DNA from: Caldilineales bacterium | Lineage (GTDB): Bacteria; Chloroflexota; Anaerolineae; JAAEKA01 | Direction: 5' to 3' | Length of the DNA stretch: 36,524 bases | NCBI GenBank assembly: GCA_025055015.1 | Contig: JANWYQ010000057.1 | Coordinates: 1-36,524, forward strand | In this document: positions 7,650-17,000 of the stretch, piece by piece | Layout: each line of letters opens with the position of its first letter | Numbering within the stretch: position 1 is the first letter of the stretch | Notes under the pieces: model-generated | Seen by the model: only the letters and a program-made list of their open reading frames with translations | The model's database searches: none | What the model was told of the DNA's origin: nothing | Position numbers and translations under genes: made by a program

Positions 7650-9677
7650 ATGGGTGCACCGTTGTATTTCACTGCATCGGACCTGTTCGCTCCGGAGGCC
7701 CTCGGCTTCGTGCGGGTGGCGGTGGTCTCGCCGGAGCTGCGGGTGGCCGACGTGGACTTCAACGTCGGGGCCACGGTGGAGGCTCTGGAGGGGGCGGCAG
7801 CCCAGGGCTGTCGGCTGGCCGTGTTCCCGGAGCTGGGCCTGACCGGCTACTCCTGCGCCGACCTCTTCTACCAGTCGGCCCTGCTGGAGGCTGCGCGGGC
7901 GGCTCTGGACGACGTGGCCATGGCGTCTGCCCGCGTCGGCTGTGCAGCGGTGGTGGGCCTGCCCCTAGCTGTGGACGGTCGGCTGTACAACTGCGCTGCG
8001 CTGGTGGCCAAGGGCGAGGTGCTGGGCATCGTGCCCAAGACCTACCTGCCCAACACCAACGAGTTCTACGAGGAGAGGTGGTTCACCTCCGGCCGGCTGG
8101 CCTCGACGCCGACGGTGGACATCGGGATGTGGCACCAGACGGTGCCGTTTGGCGTGGACCTGCTCTTCCAGGCCGCCAACTTTCCCGGCCTGACCTTGGG
8201 CATCGAGATCTGCGAAGACTTGTGGGCGGTGCAGCCGCCCAGCGGCGCCATGGCCGTGGCCGGCGCCACCCTGTTGGCCAACCTGTCGGCCAGCAACGAG
8301 CTGTTGGCCAAGGTGGAATACCGCCGCGAGCTGGTGCGCCAGCAGTCGGCCCGCTGTCTGGCGGCCTATCTCTACGCCGGCGCCGGGGCCAACGAGTCCT
8401 CCACCGACACGGTGTGGGCCGGCCACTCGTTGATCGCCGAGAACGGCCTGCTGCTGGCCGAGACGGAGCGGTTCCGCTTCGACACCCAGATGGCCGTGGC
8501 CGATGTAGACGTGCAGCGCCTGCTGCACGAGCGGCTGCGCAACAGCTCCTTCTCCGCCGCCCAGGCCGGGCGGACCTTTCGCACTGTGCCGTTCCACCTG
8601 CCGGGCGACACGCCGACGCATCCGTGGGAAGAGCGCCGGGCTCTGCTAGATAGCCTGGCGCTGCGGCGGCCCCTCAGCCGCTACCCCTTCGTGCCGGCCG
8701 ACCCGACCCGCCGCGCTGCCTCCTGCCGGGAGATCTTCTCCATCCAGGCTACCGGCCTGGCGCGGCGCCTGCGGCACGTGGGCGCGCAGCGGGTGACCAT
8801 CGGCGTCTCCGGCGGCCTGGACTCCACGCTGGCGCTGCTGGTAGCGGCCAAGGCCTTCGACATCCTGGGCCTGCCTCGTGAAGGCATCGTGGCCATCACC
8901 ATGCCCGGCTTCGGCACTACGGAGCGCACCCGCAACAACGCGGTGGCCCTGGCCGAGGCCCTGGGCGTCACCCTGCGCACCATCCCCATCGTGGACGCCG
9001 TGCGCCAGCACTTCCGCGACATCGGCCACGACGAGGCCGTCCACGACGTGACCTACGAGAACGCCCAGGCGCGCGAGCGCACCCAGATCTTGATGGACGT
9101 GGCCAACCAGGTGGGCGGCCTCGTGGTGGGCACGGGCGACCTGTCGGAGCTGGCCCTGGGCTGGCTCACCTACAGCGGCGACCACATGTCCATGTACCAC
9201 GTCAACGCCGGCGTGCCCAAGACCCTGGTGCGCTATCTGATCGAGTGGGTGGCGGAGGCGGAGTTCAGCGGCCAAGCGTCGGCGGTGCTACGGGACATCA
9301 TCGCCACGCCCATTACGCCCGAGCTGCTGCCCCTGGACAAGCGAGGCCAGCTGCAACAGCGCACCGAGGACGCCATCGGGCCGTACGAGCTGCACGACTT
9401 CTTCCTGTACTACGTGGTGCGTTACCAGTTCCCTCCCCGCAAGGTGTTCGTGTTGGCCCGGCAGGCCTTTGCCGGCGCCTACGACGACGCCACGATCCTG
9501 CGCTGGCTGGAGGTGTTCTACCGTCGCTTCTTCAGCCAGCAGTTCAAGCGCTCTGCCATGCCCGACGGTCCGAAGGTGGGCTCGGTGGCCCTCAGCCCGC
9601 GCGGGGACTGGCGCATGCCCAGCGACGCCACGGCAGCGGTGTGGCTGGAGGAGATCAAGCGGATGCGGGAGGAGTGA
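7650..9677 (+). CDS. nadE: Glutamine-dependent NAD+ synthetase
   Basis: Last step of NAD synthesis: deamido-NAD+ plus glutamine and ATP give NAD+. It is the two-domain form, 675 aa. The N-terminal nitrilase-type glutaminase has its Glu in FPELGLTGY (about residue 60), Lys in VPKTYLPN (about 129) and Cys in EICEDLW (about 188). The C-terminal synthetase carries the pyrophosphatase loop GVSGGLDST at about 386-394 and the [12 protein letters not shown] segment. I chose the ATG at 7650 over the TTG at 7644 because AGGAAAGG lies 8 nt before it. Monocistronic: it has its own promoter and shares a terminator with the convergent 5'-nucleotidase gene. Confidence 0.96.
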   Translation: MGAPLYFTASDLFAPEALGFVRVAVVSPELRVADVDFNVGATVEALEGAAAQGCRLAVFPELGLTGYSCADLFYQSALLEAARAALDDVAMASARVGCAAVVGLPLAVDGRLYNCAALVAKGEVLGIVPKTYLPNTNEFYEERWFTSGRLASTPTVDIGMWHQTVPFGVDLLFQAANFPGLTLGIEICEDLWAVQPPSGAMAVAGATLLANLSASNELLAKVEYRRELVRQQSARCLAAYLYAGAGANESSTDTVWAGHSLIAENGLLLAETERFRFDTQMAVADVDVQRLLHERLRNSSFSAAQAGRTFRTVPFHLPGDTPTHPWEERRALLDSLALRRPLSRYPFVPADPTRRAASCREIFSIQATGLARRLRHVGAQRVTIGVSGGLDSTLALLVAAKAFDILGLPREGIVAITMPGFGTTERTRNNAVALAEALGVTLRTIPIVDAVRQHFRDIGHDEAVHDVTYENAQARERTQILMDVANQVGGLVVGTGDLSELALGWLTYSGDHMSMYHVNAGVPKTLVRYLIEWVAEAEFSGQASAVLRDIIATPITPELLPLDKRGQLQQRTEDAIGPYELHDFFLYYVVRYQFPPRKVFVLARQAFAGAYDDATILRWLEVFYRRFFSQQFKRSAMPDGPKVGSVALSPRGDWRMPSDATAAVWLEEIKRMREE

Positions 9678-9685
9678 GCCCACGA

Positions 9686-9770
9686 CGGCGAAGAAGACCA
9701 CGAAGAAGACCACGAAGACGCGAAGAAGACCACGAAGACGCGAAGGGAACCACGAAGACACGAAGGGAGG
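9686..9770. repeat. Short purine-rich tandem repeats (CACGAAGA family)
   Basis: The motif CCACGAAGA or GAAGACCACGAA recurs about six times with periods of 12-18 bp between the nadE stop and the terminator. It is strongly purine-biased on the plus strand. There is no coding evidence, although the open frames it creates give Lys/Arg/Thr-rich translations in the ORF track. Confidence 0.8.
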
Positions 9771-9806
9771 AAAAAAATCCCGGAGACTGGAGGTCTCCGG
9801 GATTTC
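9771..9806. terminator. Bidirectional terminator between nadE and the 5'-nucleotidase gene
   Basis: ATCCCGGAGAC and GTCTCCGGGAT (9777-9787 and 9793-9803) form an 11-bp perfect stem with a 5-nt loop. On the minus strand a run of seven T follows, a strong terminator for the 5'-nucleotidase gene. On the plus strand only ATTTCTT follows, a weaker one for nadE. Confidence 0.85.
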
Positions 9807-9829
9807 TTGTGGGAGGGGGGTCGAGGGGC

Positions 9830-12115
9830 TTAGTCAGGGTAGGTGCGGTAGATCACCCGCAGGTAGCCCACCTTGCTGGGATCGCTGCCCTCGCCCGTGG
9901 CGAAGCCGTAGCGCGCGCTGGCGATGCCCTCCGGGCTGACGGCCTTGTTCAGCGCCACGTTGAAGTTGGAGGTCAACAGGAAGCCCTTGTTCTCCGCCCG
10001 GCCGAGCACCACGTCCCAGATGTAGTTCGTGATGTCGAAGCGCAACCAGGTGCCGATGCGGCCGCTGCCGATGCGCGCCGTGGCCAGAGGAGCGCCGAAG
10101 TCGCCGCCCGCAGCGGTCCACGGCGTGGTCCAGGTGGCGGTGTCCTCGCCCCACGTGGTGTTCACCGGCCGCACCGACACGTCCATAGTGGAGCCGGCCC
10201 AGTCGGCGAAGCCGCGGCCTTCCTGCACGTAGAGGTACAGGTACGCCCGGTCAATGAACGCGTTGGGCAGGATGCAGGTGTGAACGTTGTTGCACACCGG
10301 CACGTCCACCTTGAACACCGGCCGCATGGTGTTGTTCAGGCCCACCCACATGGTGGACAGGCCGCCGAAGTTCAGGCCGGGCCGGTTGCCGTCAATGAAG
10401 GTGTCCATGGCCACATCGTAGCGCCGCGCTCGGTTGACCGTGGCGGTCTTGCGGAGGATGCGGCCCTCGCCGGCCAGAGGGTAGCGGCTGGCCATCACGG
10501 TGCCGCCCAGGCCGCCCGCGGACTCCGGCGCCTGCAGGTACTCCACCACCGCGTCGGCCAGCACTGCCCAGCTGTCGTAGGGGTTGATGGCGTTGTCGCG
10601 GAAGACGAAGTAGGCGTCGCCGCCGCGGCGCATGAAGTCGTTAGAGGTGACCATGTAGACGCGGTTCGGGTCCAGTGGGCTGAAGGTGCCGTCCGGGTTC
10701 TTCACCTCCACCGAGACAATACGCCGCCCGGCGGGCCGCTGCGGATCCCAGGCATAGCGGATGCCGCCCACCTGCGGGAAGCGACCGTCCCCGAACTCCA
10801 CGCGGCTGACGCCGTTCTCCAGCGCCGCGATCACGTCCCGTCCCCTCAGGCCGAAGGTGGAGATCTGGTTGCCGAAGGGCAACACGGTGAGCACGCCGCC
10901 GATGGTGATGTTACCGGGGTTCAGGCTGGCGCGGATGCCGCCGCCGTTCTGGATGCAGATCTGGGTGCCGACGCTGGCCGTCTTCCACAGCATGGCGTCG
11001 CAGATCAGGTTGCCCAGGTTCGTCTCGCGGGAGCGCACGTTGGCGCGAGCGCCGTCCAGCAACACCTGGGTGCTGCCGACGACTGTGTTAGCCAGGGCGT
11101 CCACCGGCTGTCTGAACTCCGCCACGGCGGCGGCAATGGTCGGGTCCTCGGGGATGGCGGCGTTGATGAAGATGGGCGCGCCCTGGAAGGCCTGCACCAC
11201 GCCGTTGGCGTCGAAGGTCACGTTCAGCCGGCCCAGGTAGCGGCCCCACTCCCAGGCGCTAACGATCAGCACCGGCTCGCCGGCCGGAGACATGACCACG
11301 GTGGGGTAGGGGCCCTGGGCGCCGGGCATCGGGCCAAGCGGCGTGTGGCTGTGGCCGCCCACGATCACGTCAACACCGCTCACAGCCGCGGCCAACGCTT
11401 GGTCCAGAAGGTAGCCCAGATGGGTCAGCGCCACGATCTTGTTGACGCCCAAGGCCTGCAAGGCAGCTACCGTGGACTGAGCGGCCGCCACGGGATCGGT
11501 GAACTGCACGTTGGGGCCGGGGCTGGAGATGAAGGCCGTGTCCGGCGTGGTGAGGCCGAAGACGCCGATCTGCTGGCCGCCCACCTCGATCACGGTGTAG
11601 GGCTGGATCTTGCCGGTGAGCGAGATCTCGGCTGAGGCGTCAATGTTGGCGCTGAGCACAGGGAAGTTAGCTGCATCAATGAAACGGGCCAGGGCCGGCG
11701 GGCCGGAGTCGAACTCGTGGTTGCCGATGGCCATGGCCTGGTAGCCCAGCGCGTTCATGAAGTAGGCCGCTTCCTGGCCCTGCCAGTAGTTGAAGAACAA
11801 CGTGCCCTGGAAGGCGTCGCCGGCGTCCACCAAGAGCACGTTGCCACCCTCGGCCTTGACCTGCTGAATGGCGGTGTAACGCCGGGCTACGCCGCCCTGC
11901 AGCACGCCGCCCTCGGTGAAGGACTCGATGCGGGCATGGGTGTCGTTGGTGTGCAGGATGGTCAGGGTAAAGGGCCCATCGGCCGAGGCAGCCGACATGG
12001 ACAGCAGCGCCACGGCCACCAAGGCGACGAGGGTTAGGGCCAGGCTAAACACCAGGCGTGGCCCAAGAGACGAGACCGACGGACCTCCGTTGGGGGAGCG
12101 CAAACCTCGCAACAT
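9830..12115 (-). CDS. Exported 5'-nucleotidase/phosphoesterase with C-terminal DNRLRE domain
   Basis: A 761-aa exported phosphoesterase. Residues 1-46 include a hydrophobic signal segment ending around SAASA. The metallophosphoesterase domain follows, with metal ligands in HTNDTHA, DAGDAFQG, GNHEFD, THLG and GGHSHT, then the 5'-nucleotidase C-terminal domain (GGGIRASLNPG, TSNDFMRRGGD). It should release phosphate from nucleotides or cyclic nucleotides outside the cell. Beyond residue ~555 lies an extra domain (DTFIDGNRPGLNFGG, TTWGEDTATW, FDITNYIWDVV) that matches my memory of the DNRLRE adhesive or beta-sandwich family. It has its own strong promoter and terminator. Confidence 0.9.
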   Translation of the reverse strand: MLRGLRSPNGGPSVSSLGPRLVFSLALTLVALVAVALLSMSAASADGPFTLTILHTNDTHARIESFTEGGVLQGGVARRYTAIQQVKAEGGNVLLVDAGDAFQGTLFFNYWQGQEAAYFMNALGYQAMAIGNHEFDSGPPALARFIDAANFPVLSANIDASAEISLTGKIQPYTVIEVGGQQIGVFGLTTPDTAFISSPGPNVQFTDPVAAAQSTVAALQALGVNKIVALTHLGYLLDQALAAAVSGVDVIVGGHSHTPLGPMPGAQGPYPTVVMSPAGEPVLIVSAWEWGRYLGRLNVTFDANGVVQAFQGAPIFINAAIPEDPTIAAAVAEFRQPVDALANTVVGSTQVLLDGARANVRSRETNLGNLICDAMLWKTASVGTQICIQNGGGIRASLNPGNITIGGVLTVLPFGNQISTFGLRGRDVIAALENGVSRVEFGDGRFPQVGGIRYAWDPQRPAGRRIVSVEVKNPDGTFSPLDPNRVYMVTSNDFMRRGGDAYFVFRDNAINPYDSWAVLADAVVEYLQAPESAGGLGGTVMASRYPLAGEGRILRKTATVNRARRYDVAMDTFIDGNRPGLNFGGLSTMWVGLNNTMRPVFKVDVPVCNNVHTCILPNAFIDRAYLYLYVQEGRGFADWAGSTMDVSVRPVNTTWGEDTATWTTPWTAAGGDFGAPLATARIGSGRIGTWLRFDITNYIWDVVLGRAENKGFLLTSNFNVALNKAVSPEGIASARYGFATGEGSDPSKVGYLRVIYRTYPD

Positions 12116-12221
12116 CGCTGTCTCCTTGTTTGCGTTTCAAGAAAGCGGCGATTAAATAGACGTTTGCCGAAGCCGCGGCATCGGCAACAGCGGCGGAGAA
12201 GGGACCACCCGAGGAAGACGT

Positions 12222-12281
12222 TGCCCTTTGAGGCACAGAAAGGGCATCCCGATTATACGAGCGACAGCGGAGATGAGTCAA
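12222..12281 (-). promoter_or_regulatory. 5'-nucleotidase promoter TTGACT-18-TATAAT with 5'-terminal hairpin
   Basis: Minus strand: TTGACT at 12276-12281 and TATAAT at 12252-12257, with an 18-nt spacer. The perfect 8-bp inverted repeat TGCCCTTT (12239-12246) and AAAGGGCA (12222-12229), with a 9-nt loop, begins 6 nt after the last base of the -10, at the expected transcript start. About 110 nt of leader follow before the ATG. Confidence 0.85.
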
Positions 12282-12340
12282 ACTCGCCTGCGCTTCAGTT
12301 CTGTGGCCATCGGTGACGGCCGAAGCGTGACCAACTTACT

Positions 12341-12408
12341 TTGTCGTTCCGGGCTCATGCGCTATACTGCAAAGGCTTGAAGAGCCATGCGGAGGGACCT
12401 TCCCTCCG
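12341..12408 (+). promoter_or_regulatory. Ferritin-like gene promoter and leader hairpins
   Basis: TTGTCG at 12341-12346, a 16-nt spacer and TATACT at 12363-12368. A small GGCT/AGCC stem begins 6 nt after the -10 (12374-12386), followed by a perfect 8-bp stem CGGAGGGA/TCCCTCCG (12390-12408) with a 3-nt loop. The GAAAGGAG ribosome binding site follows. Confidence 0.65.
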
Positions 12409-12434
12409 TCCCAGAGCGTAGAAAGGAGCTTGCC

Positions 12435-12860
12435 ATGGACAAACAGACGTTGATTGATCACTTGAACGAGGACTTGGCGGGCGAGCTGGGTGCGATCATC
12501 CAGTATCTCACCTACGCCGCCAAGGCCACCGGCCCCTATCGCCCACAGCTCTCCCAGTTCTTCCTGGCCGAGATCGCCGACGAGCAGCTTCACGCCCAGT
12601 TCCTGGCCAACAAGATCGTGGCTCTGGGCGGCGAGCCCACCACTACCCCGCGGCCTGTGCCGCCTGCTCGCACCAACCGCGAGATGCTGGAGGCGGTGCT
12701 GGCCGCTGAGCGCAAGGCCACCCGGGACTACACTCAGCGCGCCCGCGAGGCTGAGGCGTACGGCGACAAAGGCCTGGTGGTCCAGCTCGAGGAGATGGTG
12801 CGCGACGAGAGCGGCCACTCTGAGGAGACGGAGCGCATCCTGCGCGACTGGCCGCTGTAG
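12435..12860 (+). CDS. Ferritin-like di-iron protein
   Basis: A 141-aa four-helix ferritin-like protein. A complete di-iron ligand set can be read: Glu17 in helix 1, Glu50 and His53 (EQLH) in helix 2, Glu92 in helix 3, and Glu125 and His128 (ESGH) in helix 4. This is the bacterioferritin/rubrerythrin pattern, but it is shorter than bacterioferritin and has no rubredoxin domain. A role in iron storage or peroxide detoxification is likely but not proven. It is monocistronic, with its own promoter and a strong terminator. Its neighbour across that terminator is the oxygen-sensitive PFOR cluster. Confidence 0.85.
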   Translation: MDKQTLIDHLNEDLAGELGAIIQYLTYAAKATGPYRPQLSQFFLAEIADEQLHAQFLANKIVALGGEPTTTPRPVPPARTNREMLEAVLAAERKATRDYTQRAREAEAYGDKGLVVQLEEMVRDESGHSEETERILRDWPL

Positions 12861-12897
12861 GACCTGATCGTCATCCGTTAGGCCCCGGAAAAGGTGA

Positions 12898-12934
12898 GGG
12901 CTCCCAGCGCTGCAGCCTGGGAGCCCCGCTTTTT
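12898..12934 (+). terminator. Intrinsic terminator after the ferritin-like gene
   Basis: GGGCTCCCAG and CTGGGAGCCC form a perfect 10-bp stem with a 9-nt loop, followed by CGCTTTTT. The opposite strand has TCACCTTTT after the stem, so it can also stop transcription from the convergent DHOD-like gene. Confidence 0.9.
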
Positions 12935-12973
12935 GGTCTCAGCTCCGCTGATTAAAAGCCGCCTGTGGTGGTG

Positions 12974-13963
12974 TCAGCGGTAGCTGTGCAGCGTCTTCAT
13001 GTAGTTCGCTCGCTCAAACGCGGTCGGTTCGGCCACGTTGCGCTGGCTGAGGCTGCCCTTCATCTCGTCAATGGACTCGTATTCGTGCTCCTCCATCCAG
13101 CGGGTGATGCCGTCCAGGAGGGAGGTGATGTGGCCGATGCCGTTCTTGAGCAGCGCCGAGCACACCTGAGCCACGTCGGCGCCCGCCATCACCGCCTTTA
13201 ACACGTCCTCCGGCGTGTGGATGCCGGTGGTGTGGGCCAGCGAACAGCCCACCCGCCCGTAGAGGATGGCGATCCAGCGCAGCGGCAGGCGCATCTCGTT
13301 CGAGTTGCTGAGCACCAAGTGCGGCCCTACCGTCAGCTCCTCGATGTCCAGGTCGGGTTGGTAGAAGCGATTGAACAGCACCAGCGCATCCGCGCCCGCC
13401 CGGTCCAGCAGGTAAGCCGTGTGGGGAAAGGCGCTGAAGTAGGGGCTCAGCTTCATGGCCACGGGAATGGAGACATGGCGCTTGACGTTGGCCAGCACGT
13501 CCAGATACACGTGCTCCACCTGGCCGCACGTGACGTCGGGGCTGGTGGGCAGGAAGTAGAGGTTGATCTCCAACCCGTCGGCCCCGGCCTGCTGGATCAA
13601 GGTGGAATAGTCAATCCAGCCACCGTCGCTGACGCCGTTCAGGCTGGCAATGATGGGGATGTCTACCGCCTCCTTGGCCTTGCGGATGTGCTCCAGGTAC
13701 TCCTCCGGCCCGAGGCGAAACTCGGAGGGCTTGGGGAAGTAGCTGAGCGCCTCCGCGTAGCTCTCGGCGCCGTACTCCATGTAGTGGCTGATGTAGGCCG
13801 CCTCCTGCTCGATCTGCTCCTCGAACAGCGAGTACAGCACGACGGCGGCCGCGCCAGCGTCCTCCATTTGGCGAATGGTGCTGATCTTCTCGGACAGCGG
13901 GGAGGCGGAGGGAACGATGGGGTTCTTGAGCCGCATGCCCATGTAGGTAGTGGAAAGGTCCAT
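12974..13963 (-). CDS. Dihydroorotate dehydrogenase-like FMN protein paired with PFOR
   Basis: A 329-aa TIM-barrel protein of the class 1 dihydroorotate dehydrogenase/PreA superfamily. It has the N-terminal TTYMGMRLKNPIVPSASP segment, a central SLNGVSDGGWIDY, GADGLEINLYFLP, and a C-terminal flavin-phosphate region (GAD.AQVCSALLKNG). Proteins of this type are usually annotated DHOD-like and often sit beside pyruvate:ferredoxin oxidoreductase. A redox role coupled to ferredoxin fits the context better than pyrimidine synthesis, but that is inference. The start is supported by AGGGAGA shortly before the ATG. It lies 87 bp downstream of PFOR on the same strand, across a GC-rich hairpin. Confidence 0.82.
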   Translation of the reverse strand: MDLSTTYMGMRLKNPIVPSASPLSEKISTIRQMEDAGAAAVVLYSLFEEQIEQEAAYISHYMEYGAESYAEALSYFPKPSEFRLGPEEYLEHIRKAKEAVDIPIIASLNGVSDGGWIDYSTLIQQAGADGLEINLYFLPTSPDVTCGQVEHVYLDVLANVKRHVSIPVAMKLSPYFSAFPHTAYLLDRAGADALVLFNRFYQPDLDIEELTVGPHLVLSNSNEMRLPLRWIAILYGRVGCSLAHTTGIHTPEDVLKAVMAGADVAQVCSALLKNGIGHITSLLDGITRWMEEHEYESIDEMKGSLSQRNVAEPTAFERANYMKTLHSYR

Positions 13964-14000
13964 AAGTGTGTCTCCCTAGGGCGCTGGTGAAGTCGAGCTA

Positions 14001-14041
14001 GGGGGCGGCCGCGGCCGCCAAGGGCAGAGCCGGCCGCCCCC
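14001..14041 (-). other. Long GC hairpin between PFOR and the DHOD-like gene
   Basis: GGGGGCGGCCG (14001-14011) and CGGCCGCCCCC (14031-14041) form an 11-bp perfect stem in an operon-internal gap, with no U-tract on either strand. It could be an RNA-processing or 3'-protection element that sets different levels of the two messages. Confidence 0.6.
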
Positions 14042-14050
14042 GGTAGCGCT

Positions 14051-17000
14051 TTATCGGCCGCTGTAGTCCAAGCTGGCAAGCTGCTCGTAGAGGTGCCAGC
14101 GGCTCTTCACGTCCTCCTGCGCCTGGGCCAGCAGGTGGGCGGCATCCTCAGGCTTGGCCTTGACCAGCATGGTGTAGCGGGTCTCGTTGTAGACGTAGTC
14201 CTTCAGCGGGATCTTGGGCGCCTTGGAGTCCAGCTGCAGCGGGTTCTTGCCCTCGGCCGCCAGCCGCGGGTCGTAGCGCATCAGGATCCAGTAGCCGCTG
14301 TCCACGGCGCGGCGCTGCTGCTCGTTGCCGTAGGCCATGTCGATGCCGTGGGCGATGCAGTGGCTGTAGGCGATGATCAGGCTGGGCCCGTCGTACGACT
14401 CCGCCTCCAGGAACGCCCGCAGCGTCTGCTGGTCGTTGGCGCCCATGGCCACCCGGGCTACGTAGACGTTGCCATAGCTCATGGCCATCATGGCCAGGTC
14501 CTTCTTGGGCGCCGGCTTGCCGCCGGCCGCGAACTTGGCCACGGCCCCGCGCGGGGTGGCCTTGGACATCTGGCCGCCGGTGTTGGAGTACACCTCGGTG
14601 TCCAGCACCAGGATGTTCACGTTGCGGCCCGAAGCCAGTACATGGTCCAGCCCGCCGTAGCCGATGTCGTAGGCCCAGCCGTCGCCGCCCACGATCCAGA
14701 TGCTCTTCTTGACGAAGACGTCGGCCAGGTTGCGCAGCTGGCGCAGCGACTCGGCCCCGTTCAGGCTGTCCAGCCGCTTCTTCAGCTCCGCCACCCGCGC
14801 CCGCTGGGCGATGATGCCCGCCTCGTCCGACTGGTCGGCGTGCAGGATGGCCTCCGCCAAGTCGCGGCCCACCAGGTCGGCGTGTGCGGTCAGCAGCTCC
14901 CGCGCGAACTCGATCTGCTTGTCCAAGGTGAGGCGCATGCCCAGGCCGAACTCGGCGTTGTCCTCGAACAGGCTGTTGGACCAAGCCGGCCCGCGGCCCT
15001 CCTTGTTGAAGGTGTAGGGCGTGGTGGGCAGGTTGCCGCCGTAGATGGAGGAGCAGCCGGTGGCGTTGGCGATGATGGTGCGGTCGCCGAAGAGCTGGGT
15101 GAGCAGCTTGATGTAGGGGGTCTCGCCGCAGCCGGCGCAGGCGCCGGAGTACTCGAAGAGCGGCTGTAGGAGCTGCGCCGTCTTCACCTGGCGCACGTTG
15201 ACCTGGCTGCGGTCCACCTCCGGGATGTCCAGGAAGAAGGCGTAGTTCTCGCGCTCAGTGGCCCGCAGGGGCGGCTGCGGCGCCATGTTGATGGCCTTGA
15301 GCCGCGGCTCGCGACGGTTCTTGGCCGGGCAGATCTGGACGCAGGCCGTGCAGCCGGTGCAATCCTCAGGCGCGACCTGGACGGTGTACATCCAGCCGGG
15401 GAACTCCTTGCCCTTCCACGGCGTGGACTTGAAGGTGGCCGGTGCGCCGGCCAGAGCCTCCGGCGGGTAGACCTTGACGCGGATGGCGGCATGCGGGCAT
15501 ACCATGGCACACTTGCCACACTGGATGCAGACGTCCGGGTCCCACACCGGGATCTCCAGGGCGATGTTGCGCTTCTCCCACTGGGCGGTGCCGCTGGGCC
15601 AGGTGCCGTCCACCGGAATGGCGGAGACAGGCAGCTCGTCCCCGCGGCCGGCGATGATCTCCGCCGTCACCTTCTGCACGAACTCCGGCGCTTCCGGCGG
15701 CACCACCGGCGGCAGGTCGAAGGTGCTGGTGATCTGGTCCGGCACTTTCACCTCGTACAGGTGCTCCAAAGTCAGGTCAATCGCGTCCCAGTTCTGCTGC
15801 ACCACGTGCATGCCCCGCTTGCCGTAGGTCTTCTCCACGGCCTTTTTGATCTCGTTAATGGCCTCGTCCCGCGGTAGGACGCCGGAGATGGCGAAGAAGC
15901 AGGTCTGCATGATGGTGTTGATGCGGCCGCCCATGCCCGTCTTCTTGGCCACGTCGTAGGCGTCAATCACATAGAACTTGAGCTTCTTCTCGAGGATGTG
16001 GCGCTGATAGGTGCGCGGCAGATGATCCCACACCTCGTCCGGCCCCCACGGGCAGTTCAGCAGGAAGACCGCGCCTGGCTCGGCCTTGGCCAGCACGTCG
16101 TAGCGCTCCAGGAACACCGTCTGGTGCACGGCGATGAAGTTGGCCCGGTCAATCAGGTAGGGCTGCTGGATGGGCGCGGGCCCGAAGCGCAGGTGGGACA
16201 CGGTGGTGGCGCCGGACTTCTTCGAGTCGTAGACGAAGTAGCCCTGGGCGTAGAAGGGGGTCTCCTCGCCGATGATCTTGATGGAGTTCTTGTTGGCCCC
16301 TACCGTGCCGTCGGCGCCCAGCCCGTAGAAGAGGGCGCGCACCGTGCCCGGCATCTCGAGGTTGAAGCCCTTGTCGTAGGCCAGGCTGGTGTGGCTTACG
16401 TCATCGTTGATGCCAACCGTGAAGTGGTTCTTGGGCTGCGGCTTGGCCAGCTCCTCGAAGATGGCCTTCACCATGCCGGGGGTAAATTCCTTGCTGGACA
16501 GGCCATAGCGGCCGCCGATGATGCGGATGTCGGGCCGGCCGCCCTCCATCACGGCGGTGACGCAGTCCAGGTAGAGAGGCTCGCCGGCGGCGCCGGGCTC
16601 CTTGCAGCGGTCCATGGCGGCAATCGCCTTCACCGTGGGCGGAAGCGCAGCCATGAAGTGCTCGACGCTCCACGGCCGGAAGAGCCGCACCTTCACCATG
16701 CCCACCTTCTCCCCGCGCGCCGTCAGGTAGTTCACCGTGTGGTGCACGGTCTCGGCGCCGGAGCCCATGATCACGATCACCCGCTCGGCGTCGGGCGCGC
16801 CCACGTAGTCGAACAGGTGGTACTGGCGGCCCACCAGGCCGGCGAACTTGTCCATGGTCTTCTGGACGATCCCCGGCGTGGCGGCGTAGAAGGGGTTCAC
16901 CGTCTCCCGGCCCTGGAAGTAGACATCGGGGTTTTGGGCCGTGCCGCGGATAAAGGGCCGGTCCGGCGAAAGCGCGCGAGCGCGATGGGCCAGGATCAGC

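Larger units (their letters stand above)
12116..12434. other. Divergent intergenic region, 5'-nucleotidase / ferritin-like gene
   Basis: This 319-bp gap holds the minus-strand promoter and leader of the 5'-nucleotidase gene and the plus-strand promoter and leader of the ferritin-like gene. Both leaders carry hairpins. I see no further gene. Confidence 0.8.

Noticed and set aside
9245-11635. 796-aa plus-strand ORF opposite the 5'-nucleotidase gene
   Set aside because: Shadow of nadE and the 5'-nucleotidase gene. It has biased composition and no motifs, while the opposite strand has clear catalytic motifs, a promoter and a terminator.
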